A stretch of 64,000 bases of DNA from an uncultured Roseovarius sp. (lineage in GTDB: Bacteria; Pseudomonadota; Alphaproteobacteria; Rhodobacterales; Rhodobacteraceae). The stretch covers positions 19,925-83,924 of the forward strand of contig CANNCP010000013.1 of assembly GCA_947503145.1 (NCBI GenBank). Direction: 5' to 3'. This document shows, one piece after another, positions 17,051 to 26,338 of the stretch; positions within the stretch are counted from its first letter, which is position 1, and each line of letters starts with the position of its first letter. The translations under genes and the position numbers were made by a program. The notes under the pieces were generated by a model that worked only from the letters and a program-made list of their open reading frames with translations, was not told the origin of the DNA and did no database searches.

Positions 17051-17320
17051 TTGTCAAATCCAAGTCCCATTCGCATTTATCCGGTCGGCATGACCCTTGG
17101 CCTCCTGCTGGCACTGAGCTTTGCGTTGTGTGTTGTGTTCGGACTGCTGTTTCCCGGGGCCACAATGTACCAGGCGTGGTTGCCGCTGTTACCCGGCGTA
17201 ACCTGGATCAGCTGGGCAAGCGCTATTCTGGGTCTGGCCGAAAGCTTTGCCTACGGCTGGTACATCGCCGTGATTTTTGTGCCGACATTCAACTTCTTTT
17301 CGCGGAGGACACAAGCATGA
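17051..17320 (+). CDS. DUF5676 family two-helix membrane protein
   Basis: 89 aa starting at TTG 17051, preceded by AAGGAG; no in-frame ATG gives a sensible start. Two membrane helices (TLGLLLALSFALCVVFGLLF and WASAILGLAESFAYGWYIAVIF) and the closing YGWYIAVIFVPTFNFF fit DUF5676. Members sit in metal-resistance operons; function is unknown. The stop overlaps the DUF3141 start (ATGA at 17317-17320). Confidence 0.75.
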   Translation: MSNPSPIRIYPVGMTLGLLLALSFALCVVFGLLFPGATMYQAWLPLLPGVTWISWASAILGLAESFAYGWYIAVIFVPTFNFFSRRTQA

Positions 17321-19077
17321 ACACCCAAGCCAAGTTCGACAAATTAGTAGCTGCAAACACGGATCCTGAAGTTAAATTCGCTGGGGATTATCAAGCGTCA
17401 CCTGATCCCGTCGCCTATGGCCGCGATCTGTGGGAACGCTCGGTGCTTTTCATGGACACGCTGCGTGAACGTGCCGACAACATGATCGCGCATGATCGCG
17501 CCGGAATGCCGCCACTGCTGGATTTCAAATACGAAACGCTGCTGGATGCGCGCCAGTTCGATCAGCCTGCCAATTACGCGCTGTTGCGGATCACCGAAAT
17601 TGACGGAAATTGCTGGGACGATTGCGTCGATGAGGCAAAGCCGCCGGTGATTGTTGTCGATCCGCGCGCCGGCCATGGTCCCGGCATCGGCGGGTTCAAA
17701 CGCGACAGCGAGGTCGGGATGGCGATGGCCGAGGGCCACCCGGTCTATTTCGTTATCTTCTTTCCGGAACCTGTCGCAGGTCAGAAGCTCGACGATGTTC
17801 TGTTCGCCCTGCGTCGCTTTGTCGAAGAGGTCTCGGCTCGTCACGACGGCGCGGCCCCGGTGCTTTACGGCAACTGTCAGGCTGGCTGGGCTGTCACGCT
17901 TCTGGCCGCGCATTGCGAAGGTCTGGCGGGTCCGGTGGTGCTGAACGGCTCGCCCCTGTCCTACTGGGCGGGCGAGGAAGGTGTGAACCCGATGCGGGTA
18001 ACCGGCGGATTGCTGGGCGGATCGTGGCTTGCTCATCTCACCGCCGATCTGGGCGACGGCCGTTTCGACGGCGCCTGGCTTGCGCAAAACTTCGAGAGCC
18101 TCAAGCCGGAAAAGGCGATCTGGGAGAAATACGCAAACCTGCTGACCAACATCGATACCGAACGCGAGCGCTTTCTCGACTTCGAGCGCTGGTGGAACGG
18201 CTTTTACACGCTCAGCCGGGAGGAAATTTTGGAAATCACGCAGGACCTGTTTATCGATAACCAGATTGAGAGCGGCAAAATGCGTATTGGCGATCACTGC
18301 ATCGCCGACCTGCGCAAGATCACGAACCCGATGATCGTCTTCGCCTCCTATGGCGACAACATCACACCGCCCGCGCAGGCGCTTGGCTGGATTCCTGCGG
18401 TCTACAAGGACACTGCCGATCTCAAGTCTGCTGGACAGAGGATCGTCTACATGACCAACGCCCATGTAGGGCACTTGGGGATTTTCGTTTCCGCCTCGGT
18501 GGCACGTCTCGAACATCGCGCCATTCTCGAAAGCCTTGAGCGGATCGGCAAGCTGAAGCCCGGCCTGTACGAGATGAAGATCGACAATCCCTCGGGCGAT
18601 CCCGATTGCCACGCGCCGGACTACAAGGTGCGGTTCGAGCCGCGCGACGTCGCCGATCTGCGACATGATGTGCCGACGGAAGCCTTCGAGAAGGTCGCCC
18701 GCCTGTCGGAGGCCAACGAGACATTCTATTCCGCATTCGTCAGCCCCTGGGTTCGGCTGATGACCTCCCCGGCCAGTGCAGAGATGCTGAAATGGATGCA
18801 TCCGATGCGCACCAGCCGTCTGATGTTCTCGGAACGCTTCAATCCCTGGATGCACCTTGTCCGGCAAACGGCGGAGAATATTGCCGAGTCCCGCAAGCCC
18901 CTTGATCGCGACGACCCCATGCTCGCGCGCGAGCGGGCCACACTTGAGGCGGTCGGTGACGCCATAGAACGGGCACGCGTTGCCCGCGACGCCGGCTTTG
19001 AGCGCACATTCAGGACACTCTACAGTGGTCGCGATGACGGGATGGATAGCGAAAAAGACGCGCGTCTGCCGGTCTGA
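17317..19077 (+). CDS. DUF3141 (PHA synthase-like alpha/beta hydrolase) protein
   Basis: 586 aa from ATG 17317. The alpha/beta hydrolase core resembles class III polyhydroxyalkanoate synthases: PPVIVVDPRAGHGPGIGGFK (about 108-127), PVYFVIFFPEPV, and the lipase-box-like GNCQAGW near 185 with Cys where hydrolases have Ser. NAHVGHLGIFVS (about 383-394) may supply the catalytic His. It is tightly coupled to DUF5676 upstream and followed by acetate kinase, an acyl-phosphate transferase and FabI, suggesting acyl-thioester chemistry. Substrate and reaction are not established. Polymer synthesis is only one possibility. Confidence 0.8.
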   Translation: MNTQAKFDKLVAANTDPEVKFAGDYQASPDPVAYGRDLWERSVLFMDTLRERADNMIAHDRAGMPPLLDFKYETLLDARQFDQPANYALLRITEIDGNCWDDCVDEAKPPVIVVDPRAGHGPGIGGFKRDSEVGMAMAEGHPVYFVIFFPEPVAGQKLDDVLFALRRFVEEVSARHDGAAPVLYGNCQAGWAVTLLAAHCEGLAGPVVLNGSPLSYWAGEEGVNPMRVTGGLLGGSWLAHLTADLGDGRFDGAWLAQNFESLKPEKAIWEKYANLLTNIDTERERFLDFERWWNGFYTLSREEILEITQDLFIDNQIESGKMRIGDHCIADLRKITNPMIVFASYGDNITPPAQALGWIPAVYKDTADLKSAGQRIVYMTNAHVGHLGIFVSASVARLEHRAILESLERIGKLKPGLYEMKIDNPSGDPDCHAPDYKVRFEPRDVADLRHDVPTEAFEKVARLSEANETFYSAFVSPWVRLMTSPASAEMLKWMHPMRTSRLMFSERFNPWMHLVRQTAENIAESRKPLDRDDPMLARERATLEAVGDAIERARVARDAGFERTFRTLYSGRDDGMDSEKDARLPV

Positions 19078-19095
19078 CAGGAAGGGACAAAAGAG

Positions 19096-19275
19096 ATGCA
19101 ATGGATTTTGGAAAACTGGGTGCTTTTGCTTGTCGGCGGCGCAATGGTGGCGATGCATGTGTTCCGCCACGGGCACAAAGACCGGGGCCATGCTTCACAT
19201 CTGGGCTCCGCGACGCCCGCTGAAGCTCCCGTAATCGAGGTCTCGGATCAGGCCAGGGGCCGCACCAATGACTGA
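19096..19275 (+). CDS. DUF2933-like small membrane protein
   Basis: 59 aa: MQWILENWVLLLVGGAMVAM, a single membrane helix, followed by HVFRHGHKDRGHASH, a His-rich tail. The pattern is like DUF2933 proteins, which recur in copper islands; a second one lies at 24831. It starts 18 bp after the DUF3141 stop and overlaps ackA by 8 bp. The His cluster may bind metal, inferred only. Confidence 0.6.
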   Translation: MQWILENWVLLLVGGAMVAMHVFRHGHKDRGHASHLGSATPAEAPVIEVSDQARGRTND

Positions 19276-20476
19276 ACGGGTCATCCTGACACTGAATGCG
19301 GGTTCGTCCTCACTCAAGTTCGCGCTGTTCACTGCAGTCGGAAACCCGAGACGACTCTGGTCGGGGTCGATTGATCGGATCGGCCTGCCAAATGCGCGTT
19401 TCCAGTTGAGCGATGCGCGCAAGACTGTCGTGGTGGATGAACCGGGGTCGCTCGACTGCCATGAGGCAGCGCTCACCCGGTTGCTCAGCGCGATTGCCAG
19501 CTTACCTGGGGCGCTTGATCTCGTGGCGGTCGGCCATCGCGTTGTTCATGGCGGGCCCGAATGTGATTGCCCCAAGCGCGTCACGCCCGCGCTGACGGCG
19601 CGACTGCGTCGTTTGACGTCGCTGGCGCCGCTGCACATCCCGCCCAATCTGGCGGGGATCGACGCGGTTCTGGCCACCCGGCCCGATCTGCTGCAGGTGG
19701 CCTGTTTCGACACCTCGTTTCACCACGATTTACCTCGTATGGCGCAGATGACGGCTCTGCCGCGCGCCCTCACTGACTCCGGCGTCCGACGCTACGGCTT
19801 TCATGGGCTTTCCTACGAATACATCATGGAGACGTTGCAAAAGGATGGCGTGAAGACCGGTGCCGAACGCATCATCATCGCGCATCTCGGAAACGGTGCG
19901 TCGATGGCCGCGATCCGGGGTGGCTGCCCCGTCGAGACGACAATGGGGTTCTCCACGATCGCGGGCCTGCCGATGGGCACGCGCAGCGGCGACCTCGATC
20001 CCGGTATCCTGCTCTATCTGATGCGGGAAGAGGGCATGACGGCAGACGAGATTTCTGATCTGCTCTACAACCAAAGCGGCCTTTTGGGAATCTCGGGCAT
20101 CAGCCGCAATATGCAGGATTTGCTCGACAGCCGTAAGGACGCCGCCGTAGAGGCTGTCGATTACTTCTGCTATCAGGCCCGGTTGCATCTGGCCCGACTG
20201 ACCGGCGCGCTCGGCGGACTGGACCGCGTCGTGTTCACCGGCGGTATCGGTGAAAATTCGGCCGGGGTTCGCGGCCGGATTTGTGCGGAGCTCGGATATC
20301 TGAGGATAAGCCTCGACAGCGCTGCGAACAAGGCAGGGCCGGGCGTCATTTCGAAACCCGGTGCCGGTGTGACAGTGGAGGCGCGCTCCACCGACGAAGA
20401 AAAGATGATCGCCTGCCATGTGGCTGCGAAGCTTGCGGTTGATTCGGTGCCGCAACCTGCTCGGACGGAGGCCTGA
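19268..20476 (+). CDS. ackA: Acetate/propionate family kinase
   Basis: 402 aa, normal length. Kinase motifs are LNAGSSSLKFALF (about 8-20), HRVVHGG (about 89-95), FDTSFH (about 150-155), HLGNGAS (about 206-212), TRSGDLDPG (about 237-245) and FTGGIGENS (about 318-326). It interconverts acetate plus ATP with acetyl phosphate plus ADP. With the next gene it could connect acyl-CoA and acyl phosphate. It is within the DUF3141 operon, overlapping the preceding small gene and 3 bp from the next. Probably an accessory plasmid copy, not the only one in the cell. Confidence 0.95.
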   Translation: MTERVILTLNAGSSSLKFALFTAVGNPRRLWSGSIDRIGLPNARFQLSDARKTVVVDEPGSLDCHEAALTRLLSAIASLPGALDLVAVGHRVVHGGPECDCPKRVTPALTARLRRLTSLAPLHIPPNLAGIDAVLATRPDLLQVACFDTSFHHDLPRMAQMTALPRALTDSGVRRYGFHGLSYEYIMETLQKDGVKTGAERIIIAHLGNGASMAAIRGGCPVETTMGFSTIAGLPMGTRSGDLDPGILLYLMREEGMTADEISDLLYNQSGLLGISGISRNMQDLLDSRKDAAVEAVDYFCYQARLHLARLTGALGGLDRVVFTGGIGENSAGVRGRICAELGYLRISLDSAANKAGPGVISKPGAGVTVEARSTDEEKMIACHVAAKLAVDSVPQPARTEA

Positions 20477-20479
20477 ACC

Positions 20480-21511
20480 ATGTCCCCAAATCCTGAAAAG
20501 CTGCAAAACCTGATCGAAAGAGCCTGCGCGCTCACTCCAGTTCGGGTGGCTGTGGTCGACGCCGCGCAATTGGTGGTTCTCGAAACTGTCCGTGATGCGG
20601 TGACACTTGGTCTTGTCGAGCCGCGATTGGTGGGCGAGCCGGACGCGATCCTTGCCATGTGCCGCGAACTGAGCTGGAACGTCGATCCCGCGTGGATCAC
20701 TCCGGCCACGTCCGACACCGAAGCCGCTGTCCGCGCCGTGGCCATGGTGCGCCAAGGCGAGGCCGATCTTCTGATGAAGGGCAACCTGCATACCGATGTG
20801 CTGCTGCGCGCGGTGCTGGACAAGAATCGCGGCCTGCGTCTACCCGGCCGCCGGGTCAGTCATGTCTTTCTGGTCGATGTGCCCGGTCACGACCGGCTGA
20901 TCGGCATTACTGATGCCGCGATCAATATCGCACCTAACCTGACTGCAAAGGCCGAGATCTGCCAGAATGCCGTCGATATGTTGCACATCCTTGGAATTGC
21001 AGAGCCGCACGTCGCCGTTCTCTCGGCGGTCGAGACGGTCGCGAGCGGCATCGCCTCGACGCTCGATGCGGCCTGCCTGACGCTGATGGCGCGGCGCGGC
21101 CAGATTACCGGCGCGCAGGTCGATGGGCCGCTGGCTTTCGACAACGCCATCTCGGCGCTGGCAGCGAAGGAAAAGGGCATCCTGTCGGATGTCGCAGGAC
21201 GGGCCGACATCCTTCTGGTGCCCGATCTCGTTTCTGGCAATATCCTTGCCAAGGCGCTGGAGTATCTCGGGCGGGCGGTCGCCGCCGGTGTTGCCGTCGG
21301 TTTATCAGCACCCGTCGTGCTGACCTCTCGTTCCGACCCTGCGCCCGCCCGGATGGCATCGCTCGCCGTGGCGGCATTGATGCACCATCAAATCGGGTCT
21401 GACAATGAGCGCGGACAGCTGCAGGAGAGCAGCATCGCTGCCGCACCGCAAGCAGAGCATGCCTGTTGCCCCTTGAGCGTAACCGCCGCCATCAGGGAGG
21501 CCGCAGAATGA
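20480..21511 (+). CDS. Phosphate acetyl/butyryltransferase
   Basis: 343 aa of the PTA/PTB superfamily: QGEADLLMKGNLHTDVLLRAV (about 93-113), RRVSHVFLVDVPGH (about 121-134), ITDAAINIAP (about 139-148), GPLAFDNAIS (about 216-225), DILLVPDLVSGN and ILAKALEYLG. It transfers an acyl group between CoA and phosphate. The sequence is closer to phosphate butyryltransferase-type enzymes and to the C-terminal half of enoyl-CoA hydratase/PTA fusions than to classical Pta, so the acyl chain is uncertain. The last codons overlap fabI (ATGA at 21508-21511). Confidence 0.85.
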   Translation: MSPNPEKLQNLIERACALTPVRVAVVDAAQLVVLETVRDAVTLGLVEPRLVGEPDAILAMCRELSWNVDPAWITPATSDTEAAVRAVAMVRQGEADLLMKGNLHTDVLLRAVLDKNRGLRLPGRRVSHVFLVDVPGHDRLIGITDAAINIAPNLTAKAEICQNAVDMLHILGIAEPHVAVLSAVETVASGIASTLDAACLTLMARRGQITGAQVDGPLAFDNAISALAAKEKGILSDVAGRADILLVPDLVSGNILAKALEYLGRAVAAGVAVGLSAPVVLTSRSDPAPARMASLAVAALMHHQIGSDNERGQLQESSIAAAPQAEHACCPLSVTAAIREAAE

Positions 21512-22320
21512 GAGACGTTTCCCTTGCGAGCAACCCCGGCAGATTACTCGACATGACCGGCAAGAAGGGTCTAGTCATCGGCATTGCCAATGAACACAGC
21601 CTGGCCTGGGCGGCGGCGCGCAATTTCCATGCTGCGGGCGCCGACCTCGCGGTGACCTATCTCAACGACAAGGCCCGGCCATTCGTCGAGCCGTTGGCTA
21701 CCGAGATCGACGCGTCCATACTGCTGCCCTGCGATGTGGCACAGGACGGTCAACTGGAGGCGGTCTTCGGTGCCATGACCCGGACCTGGGGGCATCTCGA
21801 TTTTGTACTGCATGCCGTCGCCTGGTCACCGTCTGAAGATCTGCACGGTCGCTTGACCGACTGTTCGGCCGACGGATTCGCGCAAGCGATGCTGGTGTCC
21901 TGCCATTCCTTCATCCGCACGGGGAAACTCGCCGAACCGCTGATGCGCACGGGCGGCAGTCTGATGACGCTCAGTTTTCTTGGTGCTGAAAGAGTTGTGG
22001 ATCATTACGGCGTCATGGGTCCGGTCAAGGCCGCGCTCGAGTCGTCAGTGCGCTATCTGGCGCATGAGCTCGGACCCAAGGGGGTTCGCGTCAACGCAAT
22101 CTCGGCAGGCACGGTCAGGACCCGCGCCGCCTCCGGTATCGAACATTTCGACGAGTTGATCGACGAGACCGAGCGCAAATCCCCGCTGCGCCGCACCGTT
22201 ACAACTGACGAGGTCGGGCGCGCCGCGCTTTTGCTCGCCAGTGACTACACAACCGCAATCACTGGCGAAGTCATACATGTCGACGCCGGATTCCATGTCA
22301 ATGGCATGGTGTTTCATTGA
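21508..22320 (+). CDS. fabI: Enoyl-[acyl-carrier-protein] reductase (NADH), FabI type
   Basis: 270 aa from ATG 21508. The nucleotide-binding loop GIANEHSLAWAAAR (about 25-38) and catalytic Tyr-x6-Lys in HYGVMGPVKAAL (about 168-179) are typical FabI features, as is ELGPKGVRVNAISAGTVRTRA. It normally reduces trans-2-enoyl-ACP in fatty acid elongation. Here it is the last gene before a copper ATPase, after DUF3141, ackA and the acyl-phosphate transferase. A plasmid-borne extra FabI could alter lipid supply under metal stress or act on another enoyl substrate. Confidence 0.9.
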   Translation: MRDVSLASNPGRLLDMTGKKGLVIGIANEHSLAWAAARNFHAAGADLAVTYLNDKARPFVEPLATEIDASILLPCDVAQDGQLEAVFGAMTRTWGHLDFVLHAVAWSPSEDLHGRLTDCSADGFAQAMLVSCHSFIRTGKLAEPLMRTGGSLMTLSFLGAERVVDHYGVMGPVKAALESSVRYLAHELGPKGVRVNAISAGTVRTRAASGIEHFDELIDETERKSPLRRTVTTDEVGRAALLLASDYTTAITGEVIHVDAGFHVNGMVFH

Positions 22321-22376
22321 GGTCCGAACCCGTCGCGGAAAACCCGCGGTGAGGGCAGGACAGGAAAGGACACGAG

Positions 22377-24779
22377 ATGAACGTAACCAAGGGTAAATTT
22401 GGCAAGAGGACGGACGACGTGGAGAGCTTTGACACGGTTCCGGAGGGCTATTCGGGAACGGTCTACACCTGCTCAATGCACCCCGAGGTGCGCAGCGCCG
22501 AGGAGGGAACCTGCCCGAAATGTGGTATGTTCCTGATACCGGAAGGGGAAGTTGCGGAGCACGGGCATCACGACCATTCCGGTCACGCCGAGGCGCATGG
22601 TAGCGCAAGCGTGAGTAAAACGGAGGGCGAATACGACACCGTACCCGAGGGCTACAGCGGTACAGTCTATACCTGCCCGATGCATGCGCAGGTGCGCCAT
22701 CCCGGACCGGGGTCATGTCCGATTTGCGGTATGGGGTTGGAACCGGAAACCGTAAGCCTCGAAGATGACGGCCCGAACCCCGAACTGGTGGATTTCACCC
22801 GGCGGTTCTGGGTTGGTGCCCTGCTGACGATCCCGGTTCTGGTCCTTGCGATGGGTCCATTCGTCGGATTCACATATTTCCAGGAACTGTGGGGGGAGCG
22901 CACTGCGCTCTGGATCGAAACGGTTCTGGCGACACCTGTGATCCTCTGGTCGGGTTGGCCGTTTTTCGTCCGCGGCTACAATTCGTTCCGCACGATGAAT
23001 CTCAACATGTTCAGTCTGATCTCAATGGGCGTCGGTGCCGCTTGGATTTTCAGCGTCGTGGCCGTCATCGCACCGGGGATATTCCCCGACGGATTCCGCG
23101 ACCAGAACGGCAATGTCGGCGTCTATTTTGAAGCGGGCGCCGTGATTGTGGTCCTGGTCCTGCTGGGACAGATGATGGAGTTGCACGCCCGCGAAGGTAC
23201 CGGCAAGGCGATCCGCGCGCTGCTCGATATGGCGGCCAAGACGGCGCTGGTGATCCGCCCCGACGGCACCGAAGAAGAAATCGAACTGGACCAGGTGCAG
23301 TTGGGCGATCACCTGCGAGTGCGCCCCGGCGACAAGGTACCGGTGGATGGCGTGGTTGTCGAAGGCCGCTCATCCGTCGATGAATCGATGATCTCGGGCG
23401 AACCCATGCCGGTCGAAAAGGTCGCCGGAGAGCCTGTCACGGGCGCGACGATCAACGGCACCGGCAGTCTGGTGATCGAGGCGACAAGGATCGGCGCCGA
23501 CACCATGCTGTCCCAGATCGTGCAGATGGTCGCAAATGCGCAGCGCAGCCGCGCCCCCATCCAGAAATACGCTGACAAGGTGTCGGGGATGTTCGTGCCC
23601 GCCGTTATCGTCATCGCGATCCTGTCGTTCATTTCCTGGGCGATCTGGGGACCGGACCCCGCGATGGCCTATGGTCTCGTCTCCGCCGTGGCCGTGCTGA
23701 TCATCGCCTGTCCCTGCGCACTTGGCCTCGCGACACCGATGTCGATCATGACCGCTACGGGCCGCGGTGCGCAGATGGGCGTGCTGATCAAGAACGCCGA
23801 AGCATTGGAGCGGTTCGAGAAGATCGACACGCTCATCGTGGACAAGACCGGTACCCTGACCGAAGGCAAGCCCAAGCTGGTAGCCGTGCTGCCCGAGAAG
23901 GGGCACGACGAGGCCGAAGTGCTGCGCCTTGCTGCCTCGCTGGAGCGCGGATCGGAACACCCGCTGGCCGAGGCCATCGTACGCGGCGCCGAGGAACGCG
24001 GCATCGAGTTTTCCAAGGCCGAGGATTTCGAGGCCGTGACCGGCAAAGGCGTCAAGGGCCGGGTGGACGGCAAGTCCGTGGCGCTTGGCAATGCGGCCCT
24101 GATCCATGATCTGGGGCTGGACAGCGGCGCACTGGTCGATACGGCCAACACGCGCCGCGACGAGGGCGAGACGGTGATGTTCATCGTATTGGACGGCGCC
24201 ATCGCCGGCCTCGTGAGCGTCGCTGACCTGGTGAAGGAAACCACCCCTGCTGCGATCGAAGCGCTGCACGAGCAGGGTTTTCGGATCATCATGGCGACGG
24301 GCGACAACGAGCGCACGGCGCAGGCAGTCGCGAGCCGGCTGGGCATCGACGAGATCCGCGCTGACGTGCTGCCCGAAGACAAGGCCCGCATCATCAAGGA
24401 GTTGCAAGCCGAGGGTAAAAAGGTCGCGATGGCAGGTGACGGTGTCAATGACGCGCCTGCCCTTGCGCAGGCCGATGTCGGCATCGCCATGGGCACCGGG
24501 GCCGACGTGGCAATCGAGAGCGCGGGCTTCACGCTGGTCAAGGGAAACCTTGATGGCATCGTACGGGCCCGGAAACTAAGCCACGCGACCATGCGCAACA
24601 TCCGTCAAAACCTGTTCTTTGCGATGATCTACAACGCGGCGGGCGTCCCGATCGCAGCAGGTGTGCTTTACCCGTTCCTTGGCATCCTGATCAGCCCGAT
24701 CTTCGCCGCTTTCGCGATGACGGCGTCATCCCTGTCGGTCGTATTGAACGCACTTCGGCTGCGACGGCTCAGATTCTGA
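22377..24779 (+). CDS. Copper/silver P1B-type ATPase with two N-terminal heavy-metal-binding (HMBD) domains
   Basis: 800 aa. In place of CxxC HMA domains the N-terminus has two HMBD modules ([11 protein letters not shown]...CPKCGM near 28-51 and [11 protein letters not shown]...CPICGM near 96-119) separated by a His-rich linker [13 protein letters not shown]. Transport core: TGE-like [20 protein letters not shown] (CPC metal site), DKTGTLTEG phosphorylation site, [14 protein letters not shown] and [11 protein letters not shown]. The C-terminal YN and MxxSS residues ([17 protein letters not shown]) are the P1B-1 Cu+/Ag+ signature. It exports monovalent metal from the cytoplasm. 57 bp follow fabI, so it is probably in the same operon. 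It differs in architecture from copA at 36151. Confidence 0.93.
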   Translation: MNVTKGKFGKRTDDVESFDTVPEGYSGTVYTCSMHPEVRSAEEGTCPKCGMFLIPEGEVAEHGHHDHSGHAEAHGSASVSKTEGEYDTVPEGYSGTVYTCPMHAQVRHPGPGSCPICGMGLEPETVSLEDDGPNPELVDFTRRFWVGALLTIPVLVLAMGPFVGFTYFQELWGERTALWIETVLATPVILWSGWPFFVRGYNSFRTMNLNMFSLISMGVGAAWIFSVVAVIAPGIFPDGFRDQNGNVGVYFEAGAVIVVLVLLGQMMELHAREGTGKAIRALLDMAAKTALVIRPDGTEEEIELDQVQLGDHLRVRPGDKVPVDGVVVEGRSSVDESMISGEPMPVEKVAGEPVTGATINGTGSLVIEATRIGADTMLSQIVQMVANAQRSRAPIQKYADKVSGMFVPAVIVIAILSFISWAIWGPDPAMAYGLVSAVAVLIIACPCALGLATPMSIMTATGRGAQMGVLIKNAEALERFEKIDTLIVDKTGTLTEGKPKLVAVLPEKGHDEAEVLRLAASLERGSEHPLAEAIVRGAEERGIEFSKAEDFEAVTGKGVKGRVDGKSVALGNAALIHDLGLDSGALVDTANTRRDEGETVMFIVLDGAIAGLVSVADLVKETTPAAIEALHEQGFRIIMATGDNERTAQAVASRLGIDEIRADVLPEDKARIIKELQAEGKKVAMAGDGVNDAPALAQADVGIAMGTGADVAIESAGFTLVKGNLDGIVRARKLSHATMRNIRQNLFFAMIYNAAGVPIAAGVLYPFLGILISPIFAAFAMTASSLSVVLNALRLRRLRF

Positions 24780-24830
24780 ACCAGAGATGGCGGACAGTTT
24801 CAACATTCACCAAAAGCAGGACGAGAACAT

Positions 24831-25079
24831 ATGACAAGGCAAAACCAAGACAACCACCAGGAGAATCCCGAAAAAGGGTTCTGGAAGTCGCGTTCAGGTA
24901 TCTTCCTTTTGGTCGCTCTCGGGGTCGGTGCGCTTTTGCTAGTGTTTGAAAACCGCCTCCACATTCTTGGGGGCAATGGGTTCCTTGCACTGCTACTTTT
25001 GGGATCCGTCGTGATGCATCTCTTTATGCATGGTGGGCGCGGGGGTAATGGCGGGGGCGACAAGCGAAATGACTCTTGA
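24831..25079 (+). CDS. DUF2933 family small membrane protein
   Basis: 82 aa: a charged N-terminus, helix SGIFLLVALGVGALLLVF, a second helix GFLALLLLGSVVMHLFMHGG and a Gly-rich end. The MHLFMHGG pattern is typical of DUF2933, commonly found beside copper exporters. It lies 51 bp after the ATPase. It may assist the ATPase or bind metal at the membrane; the function is unknown. Confidence 0.75.
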   Translation: MTRQNQDNHQENPEKGFWKSRSGIFLLVALGVGALLLVFENRLHILGGNGFLALLLLGSVVMHLFMHGGRGGNGGGDKRNDS

Positions 25080-25162
25080 AGTTCCACCTGCTGCAAGCCC
25101 TACACTCCACCAAAAGTACCACCGCCCAGGTCGGTACCAGAATTACAGGAGTGATGTGTGAC

Positions 25163-25828
25163 ATGCTGACAAGACGCCATTTCGTGATGACTACGGCTGC
25201 GTTGTTCTCGACACCTGTTGTGAAACCGGCTTTCGCGAATAGCTGGCCGACCAAGGAGCAGAAAGCTGCTTGGGACGCACAGGTGACGCCGCTGAACTAC
25301 GACCCCACGACCTCCAACCCATGGGGTCTGCATCCGCGCTTCCTTCCGACGCGGGTGATCGCGAACGACGGGCTTATACCGGGCGACATCCATGTCGATG
25401 CGGTGGCGCGCTACCTCTATCACATCGAAGAGGGCGGGACCGCCATGCGCTATGGCGTGGCTATCGGTCGAGGCGATCTTTATGAATCGGGCACCTATAC
25501 GATCCGCCGCAAGGTCGAGTGGCCACACTGGACCCCGACCCGGAACATGATCGAGCGTGAGCCGGAACTCTATGCAAAATATGAGGACGGGATGGAGCCG
25601 GGCCCGACCAACCCGCTTGGTTCGCGCGCGCTATACCTCTACGTCGGCAACCGGGACACCTATCTTCGCATTCACGGCTCACCCAACCCCGAGTCGATTG
25701 GCGGTCGCGCGAGTTCGGGCTGCGTACGGATGGTGATGGCCCACATGAACGATCTCTATCCGACCGTAAAGACCGGATCGACCGCGGTCCTGTATCCTCC
25801 CGAGGACCGCATCACCGCGCAAAGTTGA
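25163..25828 (+). CDS. L,D-transpeptidase (YkuD), Tat-exported
   Basis: 221 aa from ATG 25163 with AGGAG 12 bp upstream. A twin-arginine signal (LTRRHFVMTTAALF) leads to the YkuD domain, whose catalytic motif reads HGSPNPESIGGRASSGCVRM (about 170-189) with nucleophile Cys. It forms 3-3 cross-links in peptidoglycan or attaches partners to it, in the periplasm. A second one lies at 44126. L,D-transpeptidases are reported to be inhibited by copper, so an extra copy in a copper operon is plausible as replacement activity (inference). Confidence 0.9.
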   Translation: MLTRRHFVMTTAALFSTPVVKPAFANSWPTKEQKAAWDAQVTPLNYDPTTSNPWGLHPRFLPTRVIANDGLIPGDIHVDAVARYLYHIEEGGTAMRYGVAIGRGDLYESGTYTIRRKVEWPHWTPTRNMIEREPELYAKYEDGMEPGPTNPLGSRALYLYVGNRDTYLRIHGSPNPESIGGRASSGCVRMVMAHMNDLYPTVKTGSTAVLYPPEDRITAQS

Positions 25829-25941
25829 GACGCGTTGCTGTAGCGTTCAACGCATGCGGGGAAGGACGGCGTCAATGTTCCATCGCGTTGCACACTGCGT
25901 TCGAAGACGATGCTATTGGCCAGTGACTATCCGGTTCTAGG

Positions 25942-26223
25942 TTACGATGCCGATTGTGTGCAGATCGGGCGCCCGTCAACCGTGCGAAGCGGCAGCAAGG
26001 TGGTTTCCACGGGTCCGGTGTGTCGATACCAATAGCATCCATCTTCGGGGCGCAGGCGCGCGGATCGAAGATCCTGGTTGGGGTCTGCAATCGAGGCCAC
26101 GGATTCGGGAAGCTCTCCGATCTGCGGGTTGGCCGCCTCCGGTATTGCGGTCAGCGATGCCGAGCACGCGCCCAGCATCAGCGTTGCTGTCAGCAGCATT
26201 GCGGGGCGAGATCGCACTCTCAT
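25942..26223 (-). CDS. Small predicted lipoprotein
   Basis: 93 aa. Signal peptide MRVRSRPAMLLTATLML followed by the lipobox LGAC, so it should be lipidated at Cys20. The mature part contains EDGCYWYRHTGPVETTLLPL and ends CTQSAS; no family recognised. It is the last leftward gene, 115 bp after the nuoN-like stop, and could be the tail of that operon. The 113 bp between it and the convergent L,D-transpeptidase hold nothing I recognise. Confidence 0.65.
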   Translation of the reverse strand: MRVRSRPAMLLTATLMLGACSASLTAIPEAANPQIGELPESVASIADPNQDLRSARLRPEDGCYWYRHTGPVETTLLPLRTVDGRPICTQSAS

Positions 26224-26338
26224 GTCATTGTCCTTTCAGGGGTTTGACAGGATATTTGCGCGTAAAGGTCGCATTCCACGAAACGAACCGCAACGCGGAA
26301 GTGTACTCCAGTCGAGGGTCGTCAGCTTGCCGTGCTGT

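Noticed and set aside
17398..19191. 597-codon open frame opposite DUF3141
   Set aside because: Shadow frame; the DUF3141 frame has family motifs and linked starts and stops.
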